Shown in pieces: positions 41,170 to 50,017 of a stretch of DNA of 64,000 bases. The notes beneath the pieces are model-generated. The model was not told where the DNA came from and ran no database searches. It saw nothing but the letters and a program-made list of their open reading frames with translations. Where the stretch lies: assembly GCF_022759505.1 (NCBI RefSeq), contig NZ_CP094289.1:2480001-2544000 (forward strand), given 5' to 3'. How positions within the stretch are numbered: position 1 is the first letter of the stretch; each line of letters begins with the position of its first letter. Position numbers and translations under genes: made by a program. Source of the stretch: Georgenia sp. TF02-10. Its GTDB lineage: Bacteria; Actinomycetota; Actinomycetes; Actinomycetales; Actinomycetaceae.

Positions 41170-44100
41170 ATGCACGATGACGTCACGCTCACGCTTCCCG
41201 ACGCCCCCGAACATCTCGCCACCCGGCTGACGAACGGGGGTGCGGTGGCCTGGCCGCAGCCGGTGACGATCCGCACCTACGCTGTCGGCAACCCCGACCC
41301 GTATCCGCTGTTCGTCGACCGCCGCGTCTACCAGGGATCAAGCGGCCGGGTCTACCCGATCCCGTTCATCGACCGCGTCGACCACGAGGCGTCCCCCCGG
41401 CAGTGGCAGGCCATCCATCTGGAGAACCGGTGGATCCGCCTGATGGTGCTGCCTGAGCTCGGTGGGCGCATCCATATCGGCTACGACAAGAGCGCCGACT
41501 ACGACTTCTTCTACCGCAACAACGTCATCAAGCCCGCCCTCGTCGGACTCGCCGGCCCGTGGATCTCCGGCGGCGTCGAGTTCAACTGGCCCCAGCACCA
41601 CCGCCCGGCGACCTTCCTGCCGGTGTGCACGCAGATCGAGGAGCACGACGACGGCAGTGTCACGGTCTGGTGCTCCGACCACGACCCGTTCACCCGCATG
41701 CGCGGCACCCACGGCGTGCGCCTGCACCCCGACCGCGCCGTCGTGGAGCTCGTCGTGCGCCTGCACAACCGCACCAGCGAAACGCAGACGTTCCTGTGGT
41801 GGGCCAACGTCGCCGCCCGCGTGCACGACGACTACCAGTCCTTCTTCCCCACCGACGTCGCCTACGTCGCCGATCACGCCCGGCGCGCCATCACCGCCTT
41901 CCCCGAGGCCGACCGCCCGTACTACGGATTCGACTACACCCGACGGCACGAGACCGGCGGGGACCGGATCGACTTCTACCGCAACATCCCCGTGCCCACC
42001 TCCTACATGGTCACCGGCACCCGCGACGACTTCTTCGGCGGATACGACCACGCCGCCGGCGCCGGATTCGTGCACGTCGCCGACCGCCACATCGCCCCGG
42101 GCAAGAAGCAGTGGACCTGGGGCAACGCCCCCTTCGGGCACGCCTGGGATCGCCTCCTCACCGACGCCGACGGCCCCTACGTCGAACTCATGGCCGGTGT
42201 CTACACCGACAACCAGCCCGACTTCGCCTGGCTCGAACCCGGCGAGACCAAGACCTTCCACCAGACCTGGTTCCCGTATCAGGGCATCGACGTGGCGCAC
42301 CAGGCCAACCAGGAGGCCGCCGTCCACCTCGACGTGAGCGACCACCGGCTCAGCGCCGGCATCGCCGTCACCCGCGAACGCCCCGGGGCGCGGATCCAGA
42401 TCACCGTCCGTGACAACGTGCTCTACGACCAGCGCGTCGACCTCGCACCCGACACGCCCTGGACCTGGTCGACACTGCTCACCGACGACGTCGCGGCGTC
42501 GGACGCACGCATCGTCCTCGAACACGACGACGCCGTCATCCTGCAGTGGAACCCCCGCGTCCCGGTCGACGCCGCCGAACCGGATGTCGCCGTCGCACCG
42601 CTCCAACCCGACGAGATCGGCAGCGTCGACGAGCTCTATCTCACCGGCGTGCACCTGTCCCAGTACCGGCACCCCACCCGCTCACCGATCCCGTACTGGC
42701 AGGAGGGCCTGCGACGCGACCCCGGGGATGCGCGCTGCAACCTCGCCCTCGGCGCCGACCGATACCGCCACGGCCGGTACACGGACGCCGAAGCACACCT
42801 GCGCCGTGCCCTGGACCGGCTCACCGTGCACAACGCCAACCCCCGCGACGGAGAGACCTCCTACCTGCTCGGCCTCACCCTCACCCGCACCGGCCGGCTG
42901 GAGGAAGCGTTCGACGCGTTCGCCAAGGCCGCCTGGGACCGGCACTGGCTCGCACCAGCATCCCTCGAGCTCGCGCGCATCGCCGCCCAGACCGGCGACC
43001 ACGCCACCGCCCTCGACAAGGTCACCGCGGCTCTGGCCGCCGCACCCGACGACACTCGCGCCCACGCCGTGCACGCGGCCCTGCTGCGCCGCCTCGGCCA
43101 GGCGGCGCAGGCGACCCAGGTGCTCGACACGGTCCTGAGCATCGAACCGCTCGACCACACCTGCCGCTTCCTGCGACACGGCGCCTCGGCGCTCGACGGG
43201 CTGGACGCACGGACCATCATCGACGTCGCCCTCGACCTCGCCCACTCCGGCGATGCCGACAACGCGCTGGACGTCCTCATGATCGCCGGCGGACTCGAGC
43301 GCACCAACGCCGGTGAAGCCCGACCGATGGCGCACTACCACCGCGCCCGTCTCCTGGACGACCTCGGCCGCCCGGACGAAGCGGCACATGCTCGTGCACA
43401 GGCCCGGCAGGCGCCCGAGGAGCTGTGCTTCCCCGCCGGGCTGGACGACCACGATGCGCTCGTCGCCGCGATCGTCGCCGACCCCTCAGACGGTCGCGCC
43501 AAGAGCCTCCTCGCGACGCTGCTGTTCGATGCCGGGCGCACCGCTGAGGCCCTCGACCTGTGGCGCGCGGCGATCGCCTCCGGTCCGGTGAGCACCGTGA
43601 CCCTGCGCAACGCCGCGATCGCCACGTACACCGTCGACGGCGACATCGACCGTGCACTCGCCCTGTACGACGCGGCCCTCGAGCAACGACCCGACGCACG
43701 CCTGGTCTACGAGAGCGACCAGCTCCGGGCCCGCGCCCACGTCAACACCGGCGAGCGGCTCCAGCTGCTCGAGCAGCACCGGGACCTCGTCCTGCACCGC
43801 GACGACGCCACCACCGGTTACTGCCGCCTGCTCATCGACTCCGACCGCCTCGACGACGCAGCCGCCATCCTGGCCACACGCCGCTTCGCTCCCTGGGAAG
43901 GCGGCGAAGGCCGCGTGCTGGCCGCATGGGAAGACCTCCACCTCGCCATCGCCGACCGTCTCGAGACCACCGGAGACCTCCCCAGGGCACTGGCCGCAGT
44001 CGAAGCAGCCATCAACGTGCCCGCTCACCTCGGCGAGGCACGCCACGAACTCGCCGACACAACCCGCATCTACAGCCGACTCTCCGCCCTGCTCGACGCG

Positions 44101-44247
44101 CTCGGCCGCCCGCAGGACGCCGCCGACGCACGCCGCCGTATCCAGACCCACACCGCGGTAGACCCCATCCTCCCCGACGGAACCATCGACTACTTCGCTA
44201 CCTCGCTGCCCGACCTGCTCCTCTTCCCGCCCAAGGACCGACCGTGA
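41170..44247 (+). CDS. DUF5107 protein with C-terminal TPR repeats
   Basis: A 1025-residue protein. Residues 20-330 match the DUF5107 N-terminal region, predicted to be related to the galactose mutarotase-like beta-sandwich fold: LENRWIRLMVLPELGGRIH, FNWPQHHRP, GWGN-type KKQWTWGNAPFG, and LMAGVYTDNQPDFAWLEPGE. Residues 500-1000 are tetratricopeptide-like helical pairs (AHLRRALDRL, RLEEAFDAFAKAA, ALDKVTAALAAAPDD). There is no signal peptide. It heads the galTKE operon and is divergent from the AraC gene, so it is likely to act in galactoside breakdown. No catalytic residues are established for the family; a glycosidase or an epimerase-like role is possible. Confidence 0.85.
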   Translation: MHDDVTLTLPDAPEHLATRLTNGGAVAWPQPVTIRTYAVGNPDPYPLFVDRRVYQGSSGRVYPIPFIDRVDHEASPRQWQAIHLENRWIRLMVLPELGGRIHIGYDKSADYDFFYRNNVIKPALVGLAGPWISGGVEFNWPQHHRPATFLPVCTQIEEHDDGSVTVWCSDHDPFTRMRGTHGVRLHPDRAVVELVVRLHNRTSETQTFLWWANVAARVHDDYQSFFPTDVAYVADHARRAITAFPEADRPYYGFDYTRRHETGGDRIDFYRNIPVPTSYMVTGTRDDFFGGYDHAAGAGFVHVADRHIAPGKKQWTWGNAPFGHAWDRLLTDADGPYVELMAGVYTDNQPDFAWLEPGETKTFHQTWFPYQGIDVAHQANQEAAVHLDVSDHRLSAGIAVTRERPGARIQITVRDNVLYDQRVDLAPDTPWTWSTLLTDDVAASDARIVLEHDDAVILQWNPRVPVDAAEPDVAVAPLQPDEIGSVDELYLTGVHLSQYRHPTRSPIPYWQEGLRRDPGDARCNLALGADRYRHGRYTDAEAHLRRALDRLTVHNANPRDGETSYLLGLTLTRTGRLEEAFDAFAKAAWDRHWLAPASLELARIAAQTGDHATALDKVTAALAAAPDDTRAHAVHAALLRRLGQAAQATQVLDTVLSIEPLDHTCRFLRHGASALDGLDARTIIDVALDLAHSGDADNALDVLMIAGGLERTNAGEARPMAHYHRARLLDDLGRPDEAAHARAQARQAPEELCFPAGLDDHDALVAAIVADPSDGRAKSLLATLLFDAGRTAEALDLWRAAIASGPVSTVTLRNAAIATYTVDGDIDRALALYDAALEQRPDARLVYESDQLRARAHVNTGERLQLLEQHRDLVLHRDDATTGYCRLLIDSDRLDDAAAILATRRFAPWEGGEGRVLAAWEDLHLAIADRLETTGDLPRALAAVEAAINVPAHLGEARHELADTTRIYSRLSALLDALGRPQDAADARRRIQTHTAVDPILPDGTIDYFATSLPDLLLFPPKDRP

Positions 44248-44290
44248 ACACCACCATCCCTATCGCACCGATCGAGGTGACTCGACCACG

Positions 44291-45403
44291 ATGACGACGA
44301 TCACGAGCACGACGCTCGCGGACGGCCGTGAGCTGCTGTACTTCGACGCCGACGGCGCGCCCCAGCGAGTCCCGACGTCGGATCCGCGCACACTCGATCC
44401 ACGTCCCGACACGCCGCAACTGCGCCGCGACCCGCTCACCGGCGACTGGATCACCGTCGCCTCAGCCCGCCAAGGCCGTGCCCACCTGCCGCCGGCCGAG
44501 TTCGATCCGCTCGCACCGCAGACCCCCTCGAACCCGAGCGAGATCCCGGACGACTACGAGGTCGCGGTGTTCGAGAACCGCTCACCAGCGTTCGGCCCGG
44601 CGCTGGGCGACCTCAGCGTCATGACCGGTGTGGAACGGAGCACGGTCGCGTCCGGGCGCTGCGAGGTCGTGTGCTTCAGCGCCGATCGCACCGGATCCTT
44701 CGCGACACAGACCCCGCAACGGGCTCGTACGATCATCGACGCCTGGGCGCACCGCACCGAGGCGCTCAGCGCGCTGCAGGGTGTCGAGCAGGTGTTCGTC
44801 TTCGAGAATCGAGGCGTCGAGATCGGAGTCACCCTGCACCACCCGCACGGTCAGATCTACGCCTACCCCTACGTCACCCCGCGCACGCAGCAGCTGCTCA
44901 CCCAGGCCCGTCAGCACCACGGCGACCTGCAGGGTGAGATCCTCCAGCGCGAGCTCGCCGGCCCGCGCATGGTCGCCGAGACCGACCACTGGGCGGCCTA
45001 CGTCCCGTTCGCGGCACGGTGGCCGATCGAGCTGCACGTCCAGCCGAAACGGCGCATCCCCGACCTCGCCGCGACCCGGGACACGGAACGAGACGACCTC
45101 GCGGTCCTCTCGTTGCGTCTGCTGCGAGCGCTCGACGCGCTCTATGACGGCCCGACGCCGTACATCGCCGCGTGGCATCAAGCACCGGTGCGTGAGGACC
45201 GCGACCTTGTCCGGCTCACCTGGCAGATCACCTCCCCACGCCGCGGCACCGACCGGCTGAAGTACCTCGCCGGGTCCGAGGCAGCGATGGGTGCCTGGGT
45301 GGGCGACATCGTGCCCGAGGCCGGCGCGCAGAGGTTGCGGGACGCGCTCGCCCGTGTCGACGCCGACCCCGCGACCCGCATCGGCGAGCAAGCGCATGCG
45401 TGA
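44291..45403 (+). CDS. galT: Galactose-1-phosphate uridylyltransferase
   Basis: A 370-residue Leloir enzyme exchanging UMP between UDP-glucose and galactose-1-phosphate. Seen: RRDPLTGDWITVASARQGR (about 45-63), FENRSPAF, FENRGVEIGVTLHHPHGQIYAY in parts, with the catalytic HPHGQ at 184-188 (His 186 becomes uridylylated), and a C-terminal half with the second HIT-like fold. It lies 43 bases after the DUF5107 gene and overlaps galK by eight bases. It is full length compared with the usual 350-370 residues. Confidence 0.96.
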   Translation: MTTITSTTLADGRELLYFDADGAPQRVPTSDPRTLDPRPDTPQLRRDPLTGDWITVASARQGRAHLPPAEFDPLAPQTPSNPSEIPDDYEVAVFENRSPAFGPALGDLSVMTGVERSTVASGRCEVVCFSADRTGSFATQTPQRARTIIDAWAHRTEALSALQGVEQVFVFENRGVEIGVTLHHPHGQIYAYPYVTPRTQQLLTQARQHHGDLQGEILQRELAGPRMVAETDHWAAYVPFAARWPIELHVQPKRRIPDLAATRDTERDDLAVLSLRLLRALDALYDGPTPYIAAWHQAPVREDRDLVRLTWQITSPRRGTDRLKYLAGSEAAMGAWVGDIVPEAGAQRLRDALARVDADPATRIGEQAHA

Positions 45404-46544
45404 CGCCTTCGCTGCGGCGTTCGGAACCGAGCCATCCGGTGTCTGGTCGGCGCCAGGACGTGTGAACCTCATCGGAGAGCACACCGACTACAACGGTGGC
45501 GCCAGCCTACCGTTCGCGATCGACCGCAGGGCGCGCGTCGCTGTCGCGCTCCGCGCGGAGCGCGTCGCACGCGTCGGCACGAGCTTCGCCGACGACATCG
45601 TGGAACTCGAGATCGACGACCTCGTCTCAGGCACGACGCGCCCTGTCGGGTGGGCCGCCTATGTGCTCGGGATCGTGTGGGCGCTCGGGGAGATCGTGGA
45701 TCTCGAGGACGTCGCTGGCTTCGACGCCTGGATCAACTCCGACGTGCCCGTCGGCGTCGGTGTCTCCTCGTCGGCTGCGATCGAGGCCGCCGTCTGCATC
45801 GCGCTCGACGAGCTGTGGGGCCTGGGGCTCGATCGCAGGACCATGGTGCGGGTGTGTCAGCGGGCGGAGAACATCATCGCCGGGGCCCCGACCGGCACGC
45901 TCGACCAGTCCGCTGCCCTCCTGACCCGGCCCGGAGCCGGCGTGCTGCTCGACTTCGCTCGCGGCACGGCACGGCAGGTTCCCTTGGGCCTGGCCGAAGC
46001 GAACCTCGCACTGCTCGTCGTCGACTCGACCGTACGGCACGACCACACCACCGGTGGGTACCGCAAACGGCGGGCTGAGTGCGAGCGGGCTGCCGCGTTC
46101 GCCAGCGTGGACCACCTGGCGCAGATCCCTGTCGAGTCGGTCGCAGCGTGGGAAGGCAGCATGCCGGACGTGGAGTTCCGCCGGATGCGGCACGTCGTCA
46201 CCGACACCGCCCGCTGCTTCGCCGCCGCGCGGCTGCTCGAGGCGGGCGACCCCACGAAGATCGGCCCCTTGCTGACGCAGGCCCACGCCTCGCTGCGTGA
46301 CGACTTCGAGATCTCCGTCTCCGCGATCGACACCGCCGTCGATGCGGCACTCTCGGCCGGTGCGTACGGCGCGCGGCTCACGGGCGGCGGCTTCGGCGGA
46401 GCATCCGTCGCCCTGGTCGACCTCGACGACGTCGAGCGCGTCGCCTCCCACATCGCCGACACCGTGGAACATGCCGGCCATGCCCGCCCGGTGGTGTTCC
46501 CCGTCCAAGCGAGCGGCGGCGCGATCCGAGAGGAAGGGACATGA
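45396..46544 (+). CDS. galK: Galactokinase
   Basis: A 382-residue GHMP kinase that phosphorylates alpha-D-galactose at C1. Seen: the galactokinase signature GRVNLIGEHTDYNGG (21-35), the ATP-binding VPVGVGVSSSAAIEAA segment (about 118-133), QSAALL with the conserved substrate-contact region, and the third motif ARLTGGGFGGASVAL (about 325-340). ATG 45396 overlaps the galT end and its stop overlaps galE by four bases, so all three Leloir genes are co-translated. The size is normal for the family. Confidence 0.96.
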   Translation: MRDAFAAAFGTEPSGVWSAPGRVNLIGEHTDYNGGASLPFAIDRRARVAVALRAERVARVGTSFADDIVELEIDDLVSGTTRPVGWAAYVLGIVWALGEIVDLEDVAGFDAWINSDVPVGVGVSSSAAIEAAVCIALDELWGLGLDRRTMVRVCQRAENIIAGAPTGTLDQSAALLTRPGAGVLLDFARGTARQVPLGLAEANLALLVVDSTVRHDHTTGGYRKRRAECERAAAFASVDHLAQIPVESVAAWEGSMPDVEFRRMRHVVTDTARCFAAARLLEAGDPTKIGPLLTQAHASLRDDFEISVSAIDTAVDAALSAGAYGARLTGGGFGGASVALVDLDDVERVASHIADTVEHAGHARPVVFPVQASGGAIREEGT

Positions 46545-47518
46545 CCCGCTGGCTGGTCACCGGCGGCGCCGGCTACATCGGCGCCCACGTCGCCGAAACG
46601 CTACTCACCACCGGCAGGGAGGTCACCGTCCTCGACGACCTCTCCAGCGGGCACCGCGAGTTCGTGCCCGAACAGGCGACGTTCGTCGAGGGCTCCTTGC
46701 TCGACCACGACGCGCTGCGCCAAGCATTCACAGAACGAGTCGACGGTGTCGTACACCTCGCCGGGTTCAAGTACGCCGGCGTCTCGGTCCAGCGGCCCCT
46801 GCACACGTACCGCCAGAACGTTACCGGCACGATCGAGCTTCTCGCCGCCATGCGCGAGGCAGGCGTGACGAGGATGGTGTTCTCCTCGAGCGCCGGCGTC
46901 TACGGCACCCCACACGTTGACCGTGTCACCGAAGAGACCCCGACCGCACCCGAATCGCCGTACGGCCAATCAAAGCTCGTGGGCGAATGGCTCCTCGCGG
47001 ACGAGGCGAAGGCCGCAGCGCTCGCGGGCAGAGCATTCTCCGGCGTCGCGCTCCGCTACTTCAACGTCATCGGATCCTCGACACCGCGCATTCACGACAC
47101 CTCACCGCACAACCTCATCCCGAAGGTCTTCACCGCCTTGCGAGAAGGTCAGACCCCGCAGATCAACGGCAACGACTACCCAACCCCCGACGGCACGAAC
47201 GTGCGCGACTACGTGCACGTCGGCGACATCGCCCTCGCACATGCCGCCGCGGCAGACCGCTTGGAACGCGGCATCCCGCTGCGTCCCGTCTACAACCTGG
47301 GATCCGGAACCGGCGCATCTGTCACGCAGCTCATGGACGCCATCACCCGAACAACCGATATCGCCTTCACCCCGACGATCGCTCCTCGCCGCCCCGGCGA
47401 CCCCGCCAGCATCGTCGCCGACGGCACGGCAGCTGCGCGCGACCTCGACTGGACGATGCGGCACACGCTCGACGAGATGATCTCCTCCGCCTGGTCCGCA
47501 GCCCGCACAGCCAACTAG
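46541..47518 (+). CDS. galE: UDP-glucose 4-epimerase
   Basis: A 325-residue extended SDR that interconverts UDP-galactose and UDP-glucose, regenerating the galT substrate. Seen: TGGAGYIGAHV (7-17) for NAD, the FSSSAGVYG segment with catalytic Ser/Thr, and SPYGQSKLVGE with Tyr-x-x-x-Lys (about 147-157). The sugar-nucleotide binding part includes NLIPKV and YPTPDGTNVRDYVHVGDIA. It overlaps galK upstream by four bases and the convergent gene by four bases. It is the last gene of the DUF5107-galTKE operon. Confidence 0.96.
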   Translation: MTRWLVTGGAGYIGAHVAETLLTTGREVTVLDDLSSGHREFVPEQATFVEGSLLDHDALRQAFTERVDGVVHLAGFKYAGVSVQRPLHTYRQNVTGTIELLAAMREAGVTRMVFSSSAGVYGTPHVDRVTEETPTAPESPYGQSKLVGEWLLADEAKAAALAGRAFSGVALRYFNVIGSSTPRIHDTSPHNLIPKVFTALREGQTPQINGNDYPTPDGTNVRDYVHVGDIALAHAAAADRLERGIPLRPVYNLGSGTGASVTQLMDAITRTTDIAFTPTIAPRRPGDPASIVADGTAAARDLDWTMRHTLDEMISSAWSAARTAN

Positions 47519-48189
47519 GTATCGCGTGCAGCACCGCCCTGCTCCTGCGCCAGCAAGTACTCCCATTCCTCCGGAATGACCTCGCGGAGACCACCCTCGG
47601 ACATCCGCGTCGTGTCGACGACGTACTCGCTCTCACCCCGGCCGTCATTGAAGTGCGCGAGCACCCATTCGCGAGGAGCGTCCAACTCCATGATCCGATG
47701 CGGCCTCCCACCGATCGCCCCGATACGGGTAGCGAACCAGTGCGCACGCTCGAAGCTCGTCGTCCACGACAACCCGAGCTCGTGCCCCTCGGTCGCCGCA
47801 CGGTAGACCCTGAGCGTCTCAGGCAACGCCGAGTGCTCACGGAGCTCATGCTCATGCAGGTAGTGCCCCTCGACGAGAGCCACGTCGAACGCCATCAGCC
47901 ACACGTCATAGTCCGCAGCCCGACCCGGCCACTCGGCAGTCGTCCACGCATCCTCCAGACCGATCCGGATCTCTTGCGGATCGGTCATCGCCCCCATCGC
48001 GATCGCGGTGAGCAAGATTGCGGGCTTGTCGTTCCGACCGGCACGTCCGGCGAGATCATGCCACCGCATCGATGGGACCGAGTCAGACCCTGGATTGAGC
48101 ACGCCACCGCCTCGGACGAGTTCTTGTGACTGTAGCTCGTACGTGCGATCGCGCTCGGTGTGCGCCCTTCGCTCTGGTGACCGTTCCAC
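47515..48189 (-). CDS. Possible ADP-ribosyltransferase-fold protein
   Basis: A 224-residue protein of no named family. Its C-terminal half shows the order expected of an R-S-E type ADP-ribosyltransferase: VYRA with Arg 130, GLSWTTS (141-145) as the S-x-T-type strand followed by the helix SFERAHWFATR, and GESEYVVD with Glu 186 and 188. Residues 50-120 are helical. The start GTG 48189 has no ribosome site; internal ATGs at 48069 or 47997 are possible. It is convergent with galE and lies between the sugar island and the Gabija genes on the same strand as Gabija, so it may be a further defence or toxin gene. Confidence 0.55.
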   Translation of the reverse strand: MERSPERRAHTERDRTYELQSQELVRGGGVLNPGSDSVPSMRWHDLAGRAGRNDKPAILLTAIAMGAMTDPQEIRIGLEDAWTTAEWPGRAADYDVWLMAFDVALVEGHYLHEHELREHSALPETLRVYRAATEGHELGLSWTTSFERAHWFATRIGAIGGRPHRIMELDAPREWVLAHFNDGRGESEYVVDTTRMSEGGLREVIPEEWEYLLAQEQGGAARDT

Positions 48190-48328
48190 ACTACGAAGGT
48201 ACGAACCGGTTCAGACGACCAGACGGATCCCGGAGCTCAGCCGACTCGCACACGATGTGGTCACGTTGCTCGGGACTGCTACAGCGATGTCTGACGTCAC
48301 TGCCGGTGGATGGTTCGATACTTCCGGG

Positions 48329-50017
48329 TCAGCGCTTGGCGATCTCGTCCCACGATGCGGTCCCGAACCACTGAACGAGTCCAGCTCCATCAGTCAGGGT
48401 CGCTCTCAGCTCAGAAGTGAGGAACCGCGACGGGTCCTTGGCGAACACTCTCCCGCTCTGCGCGGGCACTGCCACCGCGTGGGAAAGGATGAGCCCGTGC
48501 CTGGCTCGTGACATCATCACGGACAGAACGCGCGCCTCTTCTCGCAGCGCATCGTCACTCTTTGCCTCAAAGAAGGGAACGTTGCCGTCCTCGAGGCCGA
48601 TGACAACGACCCAGTCGAACTGCTGGCCCTTGCCTGCGTGGCCGGAGAGCAGGTGTACACCTGGCTTGGTGAGCAGGGTCGAGTTGTCACCGACTCGGAT
48701 CCGTTTCGAGATCTCGGCCGGTGTCAGCCCCTGCGTGAGCAGCTCAAGTACCCAGCCCAGGGCGTCAGCAAGCGCGAGCCGATCCGCGGGATCCTGGATC
48801 TGATGGAACTCGGCAAAGTCCCGCAGGAACTCGATCGAGTCGTCCGCGTCAAGTACCGCAGCAGCGTCCATGCCTGCCAGAACCGGCTTGACCCGACGAG
48901 CGGTATCGGTGTCGAGCACGCCGTCGTCCCACCGGTGGACCTCAAACCCACCCTCAGCGGCGAACGCGGCATCCGCGAAACGGCGCCTCGATCCGATGCG
49001 AGAGATGACGCCGATGCGCTGAATCGGGGCGCGAGACAGGATGGCTCTGGCGAGCTTGACAACCCAGGCCGCTTCCTCGTCTGCGGTCTGATGGCCCACT
49101 TCGACGGCGATGCCACCGGATGGCCAGCTGTCGGGAGCCGCACAAGTGAGCGCGGTTCCTTGCGTGAGCGGCACCAGAGCGTTCACCGAGGCGAGCACGG
49201 CTGGCGACGATCGATGCGATTCGGTCAGTTGAACAACCTCGCCTACTTCGTCGGTGATCTGCGCGTACACCTCTTCGGGCTTGGCGCCAGTGAAGCCGTA
49301 GATGCCCTGGGCTAGGTCACCGGCGTAGGTGGTGCGGCCGGCGCCGATCCGGTTGATGATCCGCAGTTGCTGTGGGGTGAGGTCTTGGAACTCGTCGACC
49401 ACGACCGCGGCGAAGTGCGCACGGTAGAGATCAGCGACCTCGTCTCGTGCCAGGATCAGCTCGGCCATGCGGGGCAGGTCGTCGTAGGTCAGTTGCTGGT
49501 CCCGTGCACGAAGCTGTTCGATCTCGAGGGCGTCGACGTTCCCGTGTGCTTCGACGAGGCGAAGCACTTCGGTGTCGTCCACTGGGTCCTGCTTGATCCG
49601 CTGGAGCACCTTGTCGACGCCGGAGGCCTGCCCGTAGTTGAGTCCGGCGCGCTGGCACTGTTCCTTCACCCAGTCGTTCTCCGGCAGGGTCCACTCCGGG
49701 TCCAAGCCGATCGCGGCAGCGTGCGACCGGTAGAGGCGAGCGGAGAGCCCGTGGAAGTTGATGACAGTCACCTTGTCGCGGAGCTCTGTCGGGGTCAGGT
49801 AGTGGCGCAAGCGTTCTCGGATGTTGTCCTTCGCACGGTTGGAGAAGGTGGCGACCAGGAGTCGACGTGCACCTGTGGCGATGCCGCGTCGGAGCATCCC
49901 CTGCACACGCAGCGCGAGCGCTTCGCTCTTTCCGCACCCGGCCGGTGCGACGACCAGCAGGCCCATCTGGCCGCTGTCTCGAATCTGGATCTGAGCTGCG
50001 GTGGGCTCGACAGTCAC
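48329..50017 (-). CDS. gajB: Gabija protein GajB, UvrD-like helicase
   Basis: A 562-residue superfamily 1A helicase that works with GajA in anti-phage defence. Seen: motif I VAPAGCGKS (23-31; Ser instead of the usual Thr and Cys before Gly), motif Ia ATFSNRAKDNIRERL, motif II VVVDEFQDLTPQQL (208-212 is DEFQD), motif III AGDLAQGIYGFTGA, motif IV ESHRSSPAV, motif V GHAGKGQQFDWVVVIGL and motif VI VMMSRARHGLIL. The ATG at 50017 overlaps the gajA stop by four bases. The order GajA then GajB is the standard one for this system. All helicase motifs are present, so it should be functional. Confidence 0.9.
   Translation of the reverse strand: MTVEPTAAQIQIRDSGQMGLLVVAPAGCGKSEALALRVQGMLRRGIATGARRLLVATFSNRAKDNIRERLRHYLTPTELRDKVTVINFHGLSARLYRSHAAAIGLDPEWTLPENDWVKEQCQRAGLNYGQASGVDKVLQRIKQDPVDDTEVLRLVEAHGNVDALEIEQLRARDQQLTYDDLPRMAELILARDEVADLYRAHFAAVVVDEFQDLTPQQLRIINRIGAGRTTYAGDLAQGIYGFTGAKPEEVYAQITDEVGEVVQLTESHRSSPAVLASVNALVPLTQGTALTCAAPDSWPSGGIAVEVGHQTADEEAAWVVKLARAILSRAPIQRIGVISRIGSRRRFADAAFAAEGGFEVHRWDDGVLDTDTARRVKPVLAGMDAAAVLDADDSIEFLRDFAEFHQIQDPADRLALADALGWVLELLTQGLTPAEISKRIRVGDNSTLLTKPGVHLLSGHAGKGQQFDWVVVIGLEDGNVPFFEAKSDDALREEARVLSVMMSRARHGLILSHAVAVPAQSGRVFAKDPSRFLTSELRATLTDGAGLVQWFGTASWDEIAKR

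Noticed and set aside
40212-41171. AraC regulator starting at ATG 41171
   Set aside because: This start would overlap the start codon of the divergent gene and place the shared operator inside coding sequence; GTG 41078 has AAGGA at the right distance.
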